In this document: positions 30,501 to 37,780 of the stretch, piece by piece | Layout of the letters: every line of letters begins with the position of its first letter | Numbering within the stretch: the first letter of the stretch is position 1 | Source of the DNA: Pseudomonas taetrolens | GTDB taxonomy: Bacteria > Pseudomonadota > Gammaproteobacteria > Pseudomonadales > Pseudomonadaceae | Assembly: GCF_900475285.1 (NCBI RefSeq) | Contig: NZ_LS483370.1 | Coordinates: 1,254,001-1,318,000, forward strand | DNA length: 64,000 bases | Direction: 5' to 3' | The notes under the pieces: model-generated | What the model saw: the letters and a program-made list of their open reading frames with translations, nothing else | Told to the model about the DNA's origin: nothing | Database searches by the model: none | Position numbers and translations under genes: made by a program

Positions 30501-30880
30501 GAGACGCCCCGTCCGCCTCCGGTTTCAATCCGCGGCATCCCACCCGGTGGCACGAACGCAGTGCGGCGTGGGCCGGTACGGCCCAAGTGGCCAGTCAAGA
30601 CGATGAAGCCTTGGTCCTGCATTTTCCCGTCTCCCAAGCGTTGCAAGCGTCGGACTTCACGTTGGCCTTGAGTATTGGCTATCAACTGGAGGCCGAGCGT
30701 GAATTGATTCACCGCACCTGTTTTCTCGTGCAAGACCTGCATAGCTATGACGCACGGGGTTACCGTATTCCGTTACAAGGAACGTTCAAGCTCAAGCCGG
30801 TAGAGGCATTGCCCGCGACACTTGAAGCCGCAAAACCCTGGTTGATTCACCGTGATGAGTTGGGGCGTGCGGATGATTAG
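27533..30880 (+). CDS. Large VasX-like T6SS effector (pore-forming/membrane-acting toxin candidate)
   Basis: The long frame gives 1115 aa from ATG 27533, or about 1141 aa if it starts at 27454 with one C fewer. The N-terminus ('VQLLPLRYGLVERLD', 'LRDGYLYIIDSASGYLHEY', 'YSEIQWTAFKCSQV') matches the N-terminal region shared by VasX and the BTH_I2691-type effectors. The middle is helical and polar. Hydrophobic segments lie at about residues 747-775, 797-816 and 886-909, as expected for a colicin-like membrane-inserting toxin. The ATG at 27533 has no Shine-Dalgarno. The context (vgrG, adaptor, two membrane DUF6708 genes) supports a T6SS effector with immunity genes. Pore formation is inferred from the family and not proven. 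Confidence 0.82.
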   Translation: MGMCELMNSTVQLLPLRYGLVERLDPSSALEIPLKLNSHPLGVRLLRDGYLYIIDSASGYLHEYQIEKGQITKLLWKDHEVAADVRTASVGEPYLVFKRQNTLHACYSEIQWTAFKCSQVLKDKAERERLMQRIEPATACSSKGGRHLLSQAQAEQWLAEVAESTSTTGPAPVLPEGANAEEGQPYSWEAEQLFYDTGIQTLTSQVLGPYKNDFLFLVLRDDFGVMRDLANEQLKIGEWIEHWSADEQAQRKYLTGSYIQSLYDVNASRLSERSAVDPAVKALMDETTPEQQAAIYDYLKAMRDHQGPVIRAPEKIIRALVHKTRYDCAWLAMQDLLGPVLWSRHENAIFSFADESWDALEGASVGQPGIDDLTYRLPMQDFVAREQALLRHWHARLERVREDRLQMIIGGYFHRAAWYYDFEQDAQIRHRLETEFVCVAALCGNRESAEKLAAYLEQNLLTLIPGLDSLHQKDQVDIAKKLADLSNFSINVLEAGDSLNNATVLSNQFNSLMAERLPNYAALHTRFQGLQSMLDGAYSPAKQLSMADELDRVHRAFQLSQHIDPNEFIRKAGRAVRIQLLRDFALNGLSVRGATPAEIQVYNQTRDTAISHRAQLKSLYQERKRSLSRQLHGLEPAGSEAPYNRAITELQAALAPLEDRLVLSLSVGSGSPGQIGTVVDGWSPQLREELNRSVRDFHANGTFTAPVRSVLSSKGDLLALTLVVLQGHKFIETLVELKAQKDKSMASALPFFEAIVGLAAVSLAAVQGVSVTVFQAQIQRMESVAGKLNAMSRLGRWVGFSGLGAFLFGAVSALFDLSKHTQQWGEALASGNRKALAATTMQLTGDGILLGTNVWALRHTSSIVQQMMVTPSELRALAWAQASPRLLSIAVRANVVGLIGTALQLAGEALYNYVHRDAMQKWLEDSAWGTGNLQRTLQDDWSALARAVQQPYGAFVRNAKGTYLRFVLPGIRTRELDSRQLQLLAYQCQRDAPSASGFNPRHPTRWHERSAAWAGTAQVASQDDEALVLHFPVSQALQASDFTLALSIGYQLEAERELIHRTCFLVQDLHSYDARGYRIPLQGTFKLKPVEALPATLEAAKPWLIHRDELGRADD

Positions 30881-32063
30881 TCGCTGGCTAAACGGTAAAA
30901 AAAGCAATGAACAGGCGCCGGCTTTCGACCGGGATAACCAGCCGCCCAGGGCCGGTGAAATCCGAACTCAGGGTTCTAGTGAAACCCTGTTCCTGGCGCC
31001 CTTGCCGGTGTACACCGGGCAGGTGCCGATAGGCCGCCGAAACTTCTCGCAGATGAACGAAGTGTATTTGGAGTTGGGTGGCAGTAACCGGGGGATGGTT
31101 GAAGCGGGAAAGATGTTGGCGTTCATGATTTGGTTGTTGATCATGCTTATCTTTGGCGTTCCGATATTCTTGGGCGTTTATCTGGCGTTATTTGGGAATG
31201 AGGATTTCGAACAGGACATAGGCTTAGCCATGATGCTCGTCTTTCAGGTAGGTCTACTGTATGGCATCCCTGGAGGGGTGATCACATTAGGCGCATTTTT
31301 GTACGGCATGGTTTCCGATGTCTACAAACAGGCCAAAACCTACCCCGTGCGTTTCAACCGTCAACGGCGCGAAGTGTGTTATGTCGACAGCACGACTCAT
31401 CGGGTATTGATCGTGCCCTGGGAGCGGGTGGTGGCCTGGGTGTCCAACAGCCAATCGGTCACGCCCTATGGGGCGACCCGCCAGTATTGTTTTGGCATGG
31501 GGCTGGAGGACGAAGCGCAGGACCGGGTGCAATTTGTCCTTATCCCGCAGTTCAGCGACGCCCATGCCTTGGGGTTGTGGACAGCCATTCGCAATTATAT
31601 GGAAGAAGGGGTGCTGGTGGATGCGCCAGATCCATGGCTTAGCGCATTGGGGGTCGTGTTCACGGAGGATGAACTGAAACCGTACGAGGGACTGCATACT
31701 TTTGAGATTGAACGTCTTGATGCGCGCTTTATGGGGCGCCTGGATGATGCTGGTGGTCATTTAAGCGCGGAAGAACGCGAAAGGTATGGTTACTCCAAAC
31801 GAACCCCCTGGCCATTGCGCTGGTGGTATGTGCGTCGCGTCCTGAGTTTCTGGAAAATGCCGTACCTGCTGGCTGAATGGGGGCATCGCAAGGGGCGCCC
31901 GGCGTTTCCGGATCAAGTGCAACGCTGGTCCGAACCCCTGCCTCCCGAGCAATGGGTGCCCCCCAGCCCGGCCCTGCAAAAAGCCAATCAACAGGTTCGT
32001 TTCGCCATGGATAAACAGGGCGCAGCTTTTTCGGCGGCCTGCAAAGAGGCGGGTTTGCATTGA
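30873..32063 (+). CDS. DUF6708 membrane protein, probable T6SS immunity protein (copy 1)
   Basis: 396 aa from ATG 30873, overlapping the effector end by 8 bases, with GGGG upstream. A soluble N-terminus ('GEIRTQGSSETLFLAPLPV') is followed by two hydrophobic segments at about residues 80-110 and 118-145. A conserved cytoplasmic domain comes next ('VYKQAKTYPVRFNRQRREVCYVD', 'VPWERVVAWV', 'TPWPLRWWYVRRVLSFWKMPYLL'). Membrane proteins coupled to VasX-type toxins act as immunity, which is the role I infer. The gene is nearly identical to the next one outside the membrane segment. Confidence 0.75.
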   Translation: MISRWLNGKKSNEQAPAFDRDNQPPRAGEIRTQGSSETLFLAPLPVYTGQVPIGRRNFSQMNEVYLELGGSNRGMVEAGKMLAFMIWLLIMLIFGVPIFLGVYLALFGNEDFEQDIGLAMMLVFQVGLLYGIPGGVITLGAFLYGMVSDVYKQAKTYPVRFNRQRREVCYVDSTTHRVLIVPWERVVAWVSNSQSVTPYGATRQYCFGMGLEDEAQDRVQFVLIPQFSDAHALGLWTAIRNYMEEGVLVDAPDPWLSALGVVFTEDELKPYEGLHTFEIERLDARFMGRLDDAGGHLSAEERERYGYSKRTPWPLRWWYVRRVLSFWKMPYLLAEWGHRKGRPAFPDQVQRWSEPLPPEQWVPPSPALQKANQQVRFAMDKQGAAFSAACKEAGLH

Positions 32064-32105
32064 GAGCCCTGAAAGCGATGACAGGCAATGGAAGGGGGGA
32101 TGCCT

Positions 32106-33293
32106 ATGTTTAAACAGTGGTTTAAGCGTAAAGCGACTACCGATGAACCCCCTTTCGACCGGGATAACCAGTCGCCCAGGGCCGGTGAAATCCGAACTCA
32201 GGGTTCGAGTGAAACCCTGTTCCTGGCGCCCTTGCCGGTGTACACCGGGCAGGTGCCGATAGGCCGCCAAAACTTCTCGCAGATGAACGAAGTGTATTTG
32301 GAGTTGGGTGGCAGTAACCGGGGGATGGTTGAGGAAGGCAAGTGGTTGGCGGCTTTGGTCTGGATGTTTATAGGTTTTATTGTTGGTCTTCCGCTCATTG
32401 TCGGTGTGTTTTTTACGTTATTCCCTAACCCCGACTTTGAGCAGGATATTGCGACGTCCATGAAGCTTGCGCTTCAGGCCAGTGCATATTATGGCGTGCC
32501 TGGAGGCGTGCTGATGGTGGGGATTTTCATCCAGGGCATGGTTTCCGATGTCTACAAACAAGCCAAAACCTACCCCGTGCGTTTCAACCGTCAGCGGCGC
32601 GAAGTGTGTTATGTCGACAGCACGACTCATCGGGTGTTGATCGTGCCCTGGGAGCGGGTGGTGGCCTGGGTGTCCAACAACCAATCGGTCACGCCCTATG
32701 GGGCGACCCGCCAGTATTGTTTTGGCATGGGGCTGGAGGACGAAGCGCAGGACCGGGTGCAATTTGTCCTTATCCCGCAGTTCAGCGACGCCCATGCCTT
32801 GGGGTTGTGGACGGCCATTCGCAATTATATGGAAGAAGGGGTGCTGGTGGATGCGCCAGATCCATGGCTTAGCGCATTGGGGGTTGTGTTCACGGAGGAT
32901 GAACTGAAACCGTACGAGGGACTGCATACTTTTGAGATTGAACGCCTTGGTGCGCGCTTTATGGGGCGCCTGGATGATGCTGGTGGTCATTTAAGCGCGG
33001 AAGAACGCGAAAGGTATGGTTACTCCAAACGAACCCCCTGGCCATTGCGCTGGTGGTATGTGCGTCGCGTCCTGAGCTTCTGGAAAATGCCGTACCTGCT
33101 GGCTGAGTGGGGTCATCGTAAGGGGCGCCCGACGTTTCCGGATCAAGTGCAACGCTGGTCCGAACCCCTGCCTCCCGAGCAATGGGTGCCCCCCAGCCCG
33201 GCCCTGCAAAAAGCCAATCAACAGGTCCGTTTCGCCATGGATAAACAGGGCGCGGCTTTTTCGGCGGCCTGCAAAGAGGCGGGTTTGCATTGA
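32106..33293 (+). CDS. DUF6708 membrane protein, second tandem copy
   Basis: 395 aa; the ATG at 32106 follows GGAAGGGGGG at a good distance, and two earlier in-frame ATGs (32088, 32100) are too close to it. The flanks match copy 1 almost letter for letter, with about three differences over the last 250 residues. Residues of about 75-145, the hydrophobic segments, are clearly different, as is the short N-terminus ('MFKQWFKRKATTDEPP' against 'MISRWLNGKKSNEQAP'). Either a recent duplication was followed by replacement of the membrane segment, or gene conversion has kept the rest alike. It may protect against a different toxin variant. Confidence 0.72.
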   Translation: MFKQWFKRKATTDEPPFDRDNQSPRAGEIRTQGSSETLFLAPLPVYTGQVPIGRQNFSQMNEVYLELGGSNRGMVEEGKWLAALVWMFIGFIVGLPLIVGVFFTLFPNPDFEQDIATSMKLALQASAYYGVPGGVLMVGIFIQGMVSDVYKQAKTYPVRFNRQRREVCYVDSTTHRVLIVPWERVVAWVSNNQSVTPYGATRQYCFGMGLEDEAQDRVQFVLIPQFSDAHALGLWTAIRNYMEEGVLVDAPDPWLSALGVVFTEDELKPYEGLHTFEIERLGARFMGRLDDAGGHLSAEERERYGYSKRTPWPLRWWYVRRVLSFWKMPYLLAEWGHRKGRPTFPDQVQRWSEPLPPEQWVPPSPALQKANQQVRFAMDKQGAAFSAACKEAGLH

Positions 33294-33432
33294 GAGCTTG
33301 ATCCCGTCAGTCGGGTAACGAGTGGTCACGATCTGAGGTGAAAGCGCTCAAACGTGATTTGCCATTCTGGCGCGCAATCTGCATTACGCGACTATTCGCC
33401 GGTTTTCTGTCGCCGGCCATCGGGAGAGCGGG

Positions 33433-34038
33433 ATGCGTGGTCTGATTGTAATGCTGGCTTTGTTGGCGCTGGGTGGCTGTATGAAAGTCAGTGATCTGGG
33501 GGAGGGCGCGCGTGATCAGTTGAGTGACGCAGGCCTGTTGGACCACAGCAACACGCGGCGCAGCAACTCACTGAGGATCCAGGCGGATTCCTTTGTCTAT
33601 ATTGCCCAGGGGGCCTTTGCTCCGGTCGGCGATCCCTACATGCCCCCCAATGTGGTGGCCGAAGAAGCCTACAATAGCTTTATCGAATACTTCCCGATGG
33701 TGCGTCGTGCCAAGGCGCCGTTGGGGCTGGATCATGCCATGGCCGAGGCCCGTAGCTTTGGCGCCCATTACTTGCTGTACACGCGTTTTGCCCGGGCCGA
33801 TGACCGTATCGGCAACAGCGACGAATGGCTCGATCAGGAAGAGAACAGCCGCCTGGGGGTCGACAGCGGGGTGATCCAGGTGATGTTGATCGAAACCAGC
33901 ACCCAGTACCTGATCGATACCGCCACCCTTCGCAGTCGCGGCGGTTTGCTGACGTTCCATGACAACAGGCCGGCTGACCTGATCGGCCCGCCGCTGGCTA
34001 AGTACGCGCGCAGCTTGATAGGCTTGAGCGATCAATAA
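33433..34038 (+). CDS. DUF4823 family lipoprotein
   Basis: A 201 aa lipoprotein. The signal peptide ends in the lipobox 'LGGC', with the lipidated Cys at about residue 16. The mature part matches DUF4823 ('SFVYIAQGAFAPVGDPYMPPN', 'ARSFGAHYLLYTRFARADDRI'). Function is not known. It pairs with the DUF1285 gene 15 bases downstream and seems to belong to the conserved backbone that borders the T6SS island. Confidence 0.85.
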   Translation: MRGLIVMLALLALGGCMKVSDLGEGARDQLSDAGLLDHSNTRRSNSLRIQADSFVYIAQGAFAPVGDPYMPPNVVAEEAYNSFIEYFPMVRRAKAPLGLDHAMAEARSFGAHYLLYTRFARADDRIGNSDEWLDQEENSRLGVDSGVIQVMLIETSTQYLIDTATLRSRGGLLTFHDNRPADLIGPPLAKYARSLIGLSDQ

Positions 34039-34053
34039 GTCGAGGAGAACAGC

Positions 34054-34617
34054 ATGAGTGAGCCGGTGGACGTCAGTAGCCTGTTGGCGCAAATCCCCAA
34101 GGCCGATAAGGGCTTGCCGCCTGTTCATTTGTGGGACACGGCGTTTTGCGGTGACATTGACATGCGCATCGCCCGTGATGGCACCTGGTACTACATGGGT
34201 ACGCCGATTGGCCGCAAGCCCATGGTCAAGCTGTTCTCGACCATCATTCGGCGTGATGGCGATGATTACTTTCTGATCACGCCGGTGGAGAAGGTCGGGA
34301 TCAAAGTCGATGACGCGCCTTTTGTCGCGATTGCCGTTGAGGTTGAAGGGGCCGATGAGCAACAAGTCCTGCGTTTCACCACCAACGTGGATGAGCAACT
34401 CATCGCGGGCAGCGAGCACCCGCTGCGGATCGTGATCGATCCCGTGACCCAGGAACCTGCGCCTTACGTTCATGTACGACGCAACCTCGAAGCCCTGATT
34501 CATCGTAACGTCTTCTACCAATTGGTCGAACTGGCCGTGACTCGGGAAATCGACGGGCAGCGCTGGTTAGGCGTCTGGAGCAGCGGCGTGTTCTTCCCGA
34601 TCGGGCTTGAACCGTAA
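34054..34617 (+). CDS. DUF1285 domain protein
   Basis: A 187 aa cytoplasmic protein with the DUF1285 pattern: '[21 protein letters not shown]' (as separate strands), '[20 protein letters not shown]', '[14 protein letters not shown]', and a C-terminal '[20 protein letters not shown]'. The biological role is unknown. CGAGGAG lies before the ATG. It is co-directional with the DUF4823 lipoprotein and probably co-transcribed with it. Confidence 0.88.
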   Translation: MSEPVDVSSLLAQIPKADKGLPPVHLWDTAFCGDIDMRIARDGTWYYMGTPIGRKPMVKLFSTIIRRDGDDYFLITPVEKVGIKVDDAPFVAIAVEVEGADEQQVLRFTTNVDEQLIAGSEHPLRIVIDPVTQEPAPYVHVRRNLEALIHRNVFYQLVELAVTREIDGQRWLGVWSSGVFFPIGLEP

Positions 34618-34701
34618 GCGACCACCCCGGTAGGGCCTGCCAGGGCTTTGCCCGTGTCGAACACACAATATGTCTCCCTACAATAAAAATCAGGAGCGCT
34701 C

Positions 34702-35577
34702 ATGGCGTGGACAGCCGTTACCCAACATCGTGCCCGACTCGGTGAGGGGCCATTCTGGGATGGACCCCGGCAGGCCCTGTACTGGGTTGATATCGCGGGC
34801 AAGCAAGCGCTGCGCCTGATGGGAGATACCGTTGAGAGCTGGCAGATGCCGGAGCATGTGTCGGCCTTTATTCCCTGTGTCAGCGGCGACGCGTTGGTGA
34901 CCTTAAGCAGCGGCGTGTATCGGCTTGATCTAAAGTCTGCGGGTCATGCGCCGCGCCTGAGTTTGTTGTGCCAGGTCGATCCGCAGCCGGGCAATCGGCC
35001 CAATGAGGCCCGGTGTGATGCCCAGGGGCAACTCTGGATAGGCACCATGCAGAACAACATTGGCGAACAGGGCCAGGAGCTGCCGATTGGGCGGCGCAGC
35101 GGTGGGCTGTTTCGAGTCGGGGCCGACGGGCAGGTTACGCCGTTGCTCAATGGCCTGGGCATTCCCAATACGCTGGTGTGGAGTGCAGACGGCGACACTT
35201 TGTATTTTGCCGATAGCCTGGACGCCACCATTTATCAATATGCGCTCATGACTGACGGTTATCTGAGCGCGCCTGAAGTCTGGCGCGGTCCACATCCGCG
35301 GGGTGGTCCCGACGGTTCTGCGATGGATGTTCAGGGGTATGTCTGGAATGCCCGCTGGGACGGCAGCTGTCTGCTGCGTCTGGCCCCCGATGGTCAGGTT
35401 GATCGTGTAATCGAGTTGCCTGTCAGCCGCCCCACCAGTTGTGTGTTTGGTGGTGACGATTTGCGCACGCTGTATATCACCAGCGCCGCGAGCCCTGCCA
35501 ACGGGCCTCTGGATGGGGCCGTGCTGTCGATTCGGGTTGATCTACCCGGTACTCCGTGCACCCGTTTTGCAGGGTGA
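34702..35577 (+). CDS. SMP-30/gluconolactonase family sugar lactonase
   Basis: A 291 aa six-bladed beta-propeller lactonase. The metal ligands typical of SMP-30 are visible: Glu in 'ARLGEGPFWD', Asn in 'RPNEARCDAQGQLWIGTM', Asn in 'GIPNTLVWS' and Asp in 'GGPDGSAMDVQGYVWNARW'. Next to a sugar dehydrogenase, an ABC sugar transporter and dgoKAD, it most likely hydrolyses the galactono- (or arabino-) lactone made by the SDR. It has its own short upstream gap with CAGGAG before the ATG. The next promoter lies downstream, so it may be transcribed separately. Confidence 0.87.
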   Translation: MAWTAVTQHRARLGEGPFWDGPRQALYWVDIAGKQALRLMGDTVESWQMPEHVSAFIPCVSGDALVTLSSGVYRLDLKSAGHAPRLSLLCQVDPQPGNRPNEARCDAQGQLWIGTMQNNIGEQGQELPIGRRSGGLFRVGADGQVTPLLNGLGIPNTLVWSADGDTLYFADSLDATIYQYALMTDGYLSAPEVWRGPHPRGGPDGSAMDVQGYVWNARWDGSCLLRLAPDGQVDRVIELPVSRPTSCVFGGDDLRTLYITSAASPANGPLDGAVLSIRVDLPGTPCTRFAG

Positions 35578-35600
35578 ATCCCATGATGTGGGACTAAAAA

Positions 35601-35680
35601 TTATATATTGAGATTATGCCGCGCCCGGGTTTATAGTCGGCCACAGCTCCATGCACTCACACTTAAAAAAATAAAACAGG
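35601..35680 (+). promoter_or_regulatory. Promoter/operator module 1 of the galactose-type operon
   Basis: TTATATATTGAGATT (35601-35615), 12 bases, then GGTTTATAGTCG (35628-35639). TTGAGA (35608-35613) and TATAGT (35632-35637), 18 bases apart, look like a sigma-70 promoter overlapped by an operator. The same two blocks with the same 12-base spacing occur before dgoK (40360-40398), and both copies end in AAAACAGGTGAAG before an ATG. A shared regulator, probably the IclR protein at 44766, is inferred. Confidence 0.68.
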
Positions 35681-35687
35681 TGAAGTG

Positions 35688-35855
35688 ATGCCGAACTATC
35701 CCAGGGTGCTCCTGCGCACAGGTGATCCTGTCTGTCACGTTCCAGGCCATGCGCTGGCTTGCCTGACACCCCGATTCTCCCCGTTTATCAACCGGTCATC
35801 GACAGATGCCCGGTTTTCGTCGTGCCTTCCCTCAGGAGTCTTTATTCATGGCTGA
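35688..35855 (+). CDS. Possible 55-residue leader ORF before the SDR gene
   Basis: A complete frame from ATG 35688 to TGA 35853-35855, overlapping the SDR start (35848) by 8 bases. It starts right after the copied ribosome-binding leader (AACAGGTGAAGTG) that in the second module starts dgoK, so ribosomes should load here. The peptide ('MPNYPRVLLRTGDPVCHV...') has no recognised domain and an ordinary-looking but Arg/Pro/Ser-rich composition. It may be a coupling leader peptide or the by-product of a duplicated promoter. There is no proof that the product has a function. Confidence 0.35.
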   Translation: MPNYPRVLLRTGDPVCHVPGHALACLTPRFSPFINRSSTDARFSSCLPSGVFIHG

Positions 35856-36666
35856 ACCTCTTTCCCTGCCGGCGGTGGCGGAGCCTCCCCGTGGCGAGCG
35901 TCTGAAAAACAAAGTGGTTTTGCTGACGGGGGCGGCCCAAGGGATTGGCGAAGCCATCGTCGCCAGTTTCGTGTCGCAGGAGGCGAAAATGGTCATCAGT
36001 GATATTCAGGCAGAGAAGGTCGAGCAGGTTGCCGCTCATTGGCGTGCACAAGGGGGCGAGGTGCAGGCGGTCAAAGCCGACGTGTCCCGTCAGTCCGACC
36101 TCAATGCAATGGTCGAGCTGGCGCTGGAGCTTCACGGTCGGGTCGATGTGCTGGTCAACTGCGCCGGGGTCAATGTGTTCCGTGATCCGCTGGAGATGAC
36201 CGAGGAAGACTGGCGCCGTTGTTTTGCCATCGACCTGGACGGTGCCTGGTATGGCTGCAAGGCGGTCCTGCCGCAGATGATTGCGCAAGGCATCGGCAGC
36301 ATTATCAACATTGCTTCGACCCATTCGACTCACATCATTCCCGGTTGTTTCCCGTACCCGGTGGCCAAGCATGGTCTGCTGGGCCTGACCCGTGCCCTGG
36401 GTATCGAATATGCGCCCAAAGGTATCCGGGTCAACGCCATCGCGCCGGGCTACATCGAGACGCAACTGAACGTCGACTACTGGAACGGTTTTGCCGACCC
36501 TCATGCCGAACGGCAGCGTGCACTCGATCTGCATCCGCCACGACGCATCGGCCAGCCCATGGAAGTCGCCATGACCGCGGTGTTCCTTGCCAGCGATGAA
36601 GCGCCTTTTATCAATGCATCCTGCATCACCATCGATGGCGGCCGCTCGGTGCTGTACCACGATTGA
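35848..36666 (+). CDS. SDR-family sugar 1-dehydrogenase (D-galactose/L-arabinose type candidate)
   Basis: 272 aa from ATG 35848, with CAGGAG upstream; the earlier frame from 35806 lacks a proper start. Classical SDR: cofactor loop 'LLTGAAQGIGEAIV' (about residues 30-43), 'VDVLVNCAGVN', catalytic Ser in 'IINIASTHS', 'YPVAKHG' (YxxxK), and the C-terminal 'ITIDGG'. Between the lactonase and the sugar transporter, its likely role is oxidation of D-galactose (or L-arabinose) to the lactone. It is the first annotated gene of the transport operon. Substrate choice is inferred from neighbours only. Confidence 0.85.
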   Translation: MAEPLSLPAVAEPPRGERLKNKVVLLTGAAQGIGEAIVASFVSQEAKMVISDIQAEKVEQVAAHWRAQGGEVQAVKADVSRQSDLNAMVELALELHGRVDVLVNCAGVNVFRDPLEMTEEDWRRCFAIDLDGAWYGCKAVLPQMIAQGIGSIINIASTHSTHIIPGCFPYPVAKHGLLGLTRALGIEYAPKGIRVNAIAPGYIETQLNVDYWNGFADPHAERQRALDLHPPRRIGQPMEVAMTAVFLASDEAPFINASCITIDGGRSVLYHD

Positions 36667-36726
36667 CCACCGTTTTCCCCCCTCACAGGCTTCAAACACG
36701 TTTAACAATAATAAGAAGGAGTTGTC

Positions 36727-37731
36727 ATGAAACGTCGTTCTGCTATTCGTTCCCTGTGTTGTGCGGCATTGGCCGTGACCGCCGTCAGCCTGAGCAGTGC
36801 GTTGCTGGCTGCCGATCCGGTGAAAATCGGCTTTCTGGTCAAGCAGGCGGAAGAGCCCTGGTTCCAGACTGAATGGGCCTTTGCGGAGAAAGCGGCAAAA
36901 GACAAAGGGTTTGAGCTGATTAAAATTGCCGTACCGGACGGCGAGAAGACCCTGTCGGCCATTGACAGCCTGGCGGCCAACGGTGCTCAGGGATTTGTCA
37001 TTTGCCCGCCGGATGTGGCACTCGGGCCTGCGATCATGGCCAAGGCCAAGCTCAACGGTTTGAAGGTGATTGCGGTGGATGACCGCTTTGTCGATGCCAA
37101 GGGCCAGTTCATGGAAGACGTGCCTTATCTGGGCATGGCAGCGTTCGAAGTCGGCCAGAAGCAGGGCAATGCGATGGTCGACGAGGCCAAAAAGCGCGGT
37201 TGGGACTGGAAGGACACCTACGCGCTCATCAATACCTATAACGAACTGGACACTGGTAAGAAGCGCACCGACGGCTCGGTCAAATCCTTGAAAGATGCAG
37301 GCTTGCCGGAGAATCACATTTTATTCTCCGCGCTCAAGACCCTCGATGTTCCCGGCAGCATGGACGCCACCAATTCGGCGTTGGTCAAGCTGCCCGGCGA
37401 AGCGAAAAACCTGATCATCGGCGGGATGAATGACAACACCGTGCTCGGAGGTGTGCGCGCCACTGAAAGTGCCGGTTTCGCGGCGGCCAACGTGATCGGT
37501 ATCGGGATCAATGGGACGGACGCGATCGGCGAGTTGAAAAAAGCCAACAGCGGCTTTTTCGGTTCGATGCTGCCAAGCCCGCATATCGAGGGCTATAACA
37601 CCGCGAGCATGATGTTTGAGTGGATTACCACGGGCAAGGAGCCAGCCAAGTACACCGCCATGGATGATGTAACCCTGATCACCCGTGACAACTTCCAGGA
37701 AGAGCTGACCAAAATCGGGCTGTGGAACTGA
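36727..37731 (+). CDS. Periplasmic sugar-binding protein, AraF-like
   Basis: A 334 aa periplasmic protein with a classic Sec signal peptide ending 'SSALLAADP' (cleavage near residue 28), then the Peripla_BP fold: 'VKIGFLVKQAEEPWFQTEW', 'GFVICPPDVALG', 'KVIAVDDRF', 'LINTYNELDTGKKRTDGSV', 'IGGMNDNTVLGGVRA'. It closely resembles arabinose-binding AraF, which also binds D-galactose. It is followed by the matching ATPase and permease. AAGGAG precedes the ATG. Confidence 0.9.
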   Translation: MKRRSAIRSLCCAALAVTAVSLSSALLAADPVKIGFLVKQAEEPWFQTEWAFAEKAAKDKGFELIKIAVPDGEKTLSAIDSLAANGAQGFVICPPDVALGPAIMAKAKLNGLKVIAVDDRFVDAKGQFMEDVPYLGMAAFEVGQKQGNAMVDEAKKRGWDWKDTYALINTYNELDTGKKRTDGSVKSLKDAGLPENHILFSALKTLDVPGSMDATNSALVKLPGEAKNLIIGGMNDNTVLGGVRATESAGFAAANVIGIGINGTDAIGELKKANSGFFGSMLPSPHIEGYNTASMMFEWITTGKEPAKYTAMDDVTLITRDNFQEELTKIGLWN

Positions 37732-37780
37732 GCCGTTTTTACTAACGCGACAGGTGTTCACAGTCAGGATCGAGGTGGCT

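Noticed and set aside
35806..35847. Longer N-terminus for the SDR gene starting at 35806
   Set aside because: It has no ribosome-binding site and no similarity to SDR N-termini; the ATG at 35848 follows CAGGAG.
35842..37317. A 491-codon minus-strand frame opposite the SDR and sugar-binding genes
   Set aside because: It crosses two well-supported plus-strand genes and has no start signal or domain.
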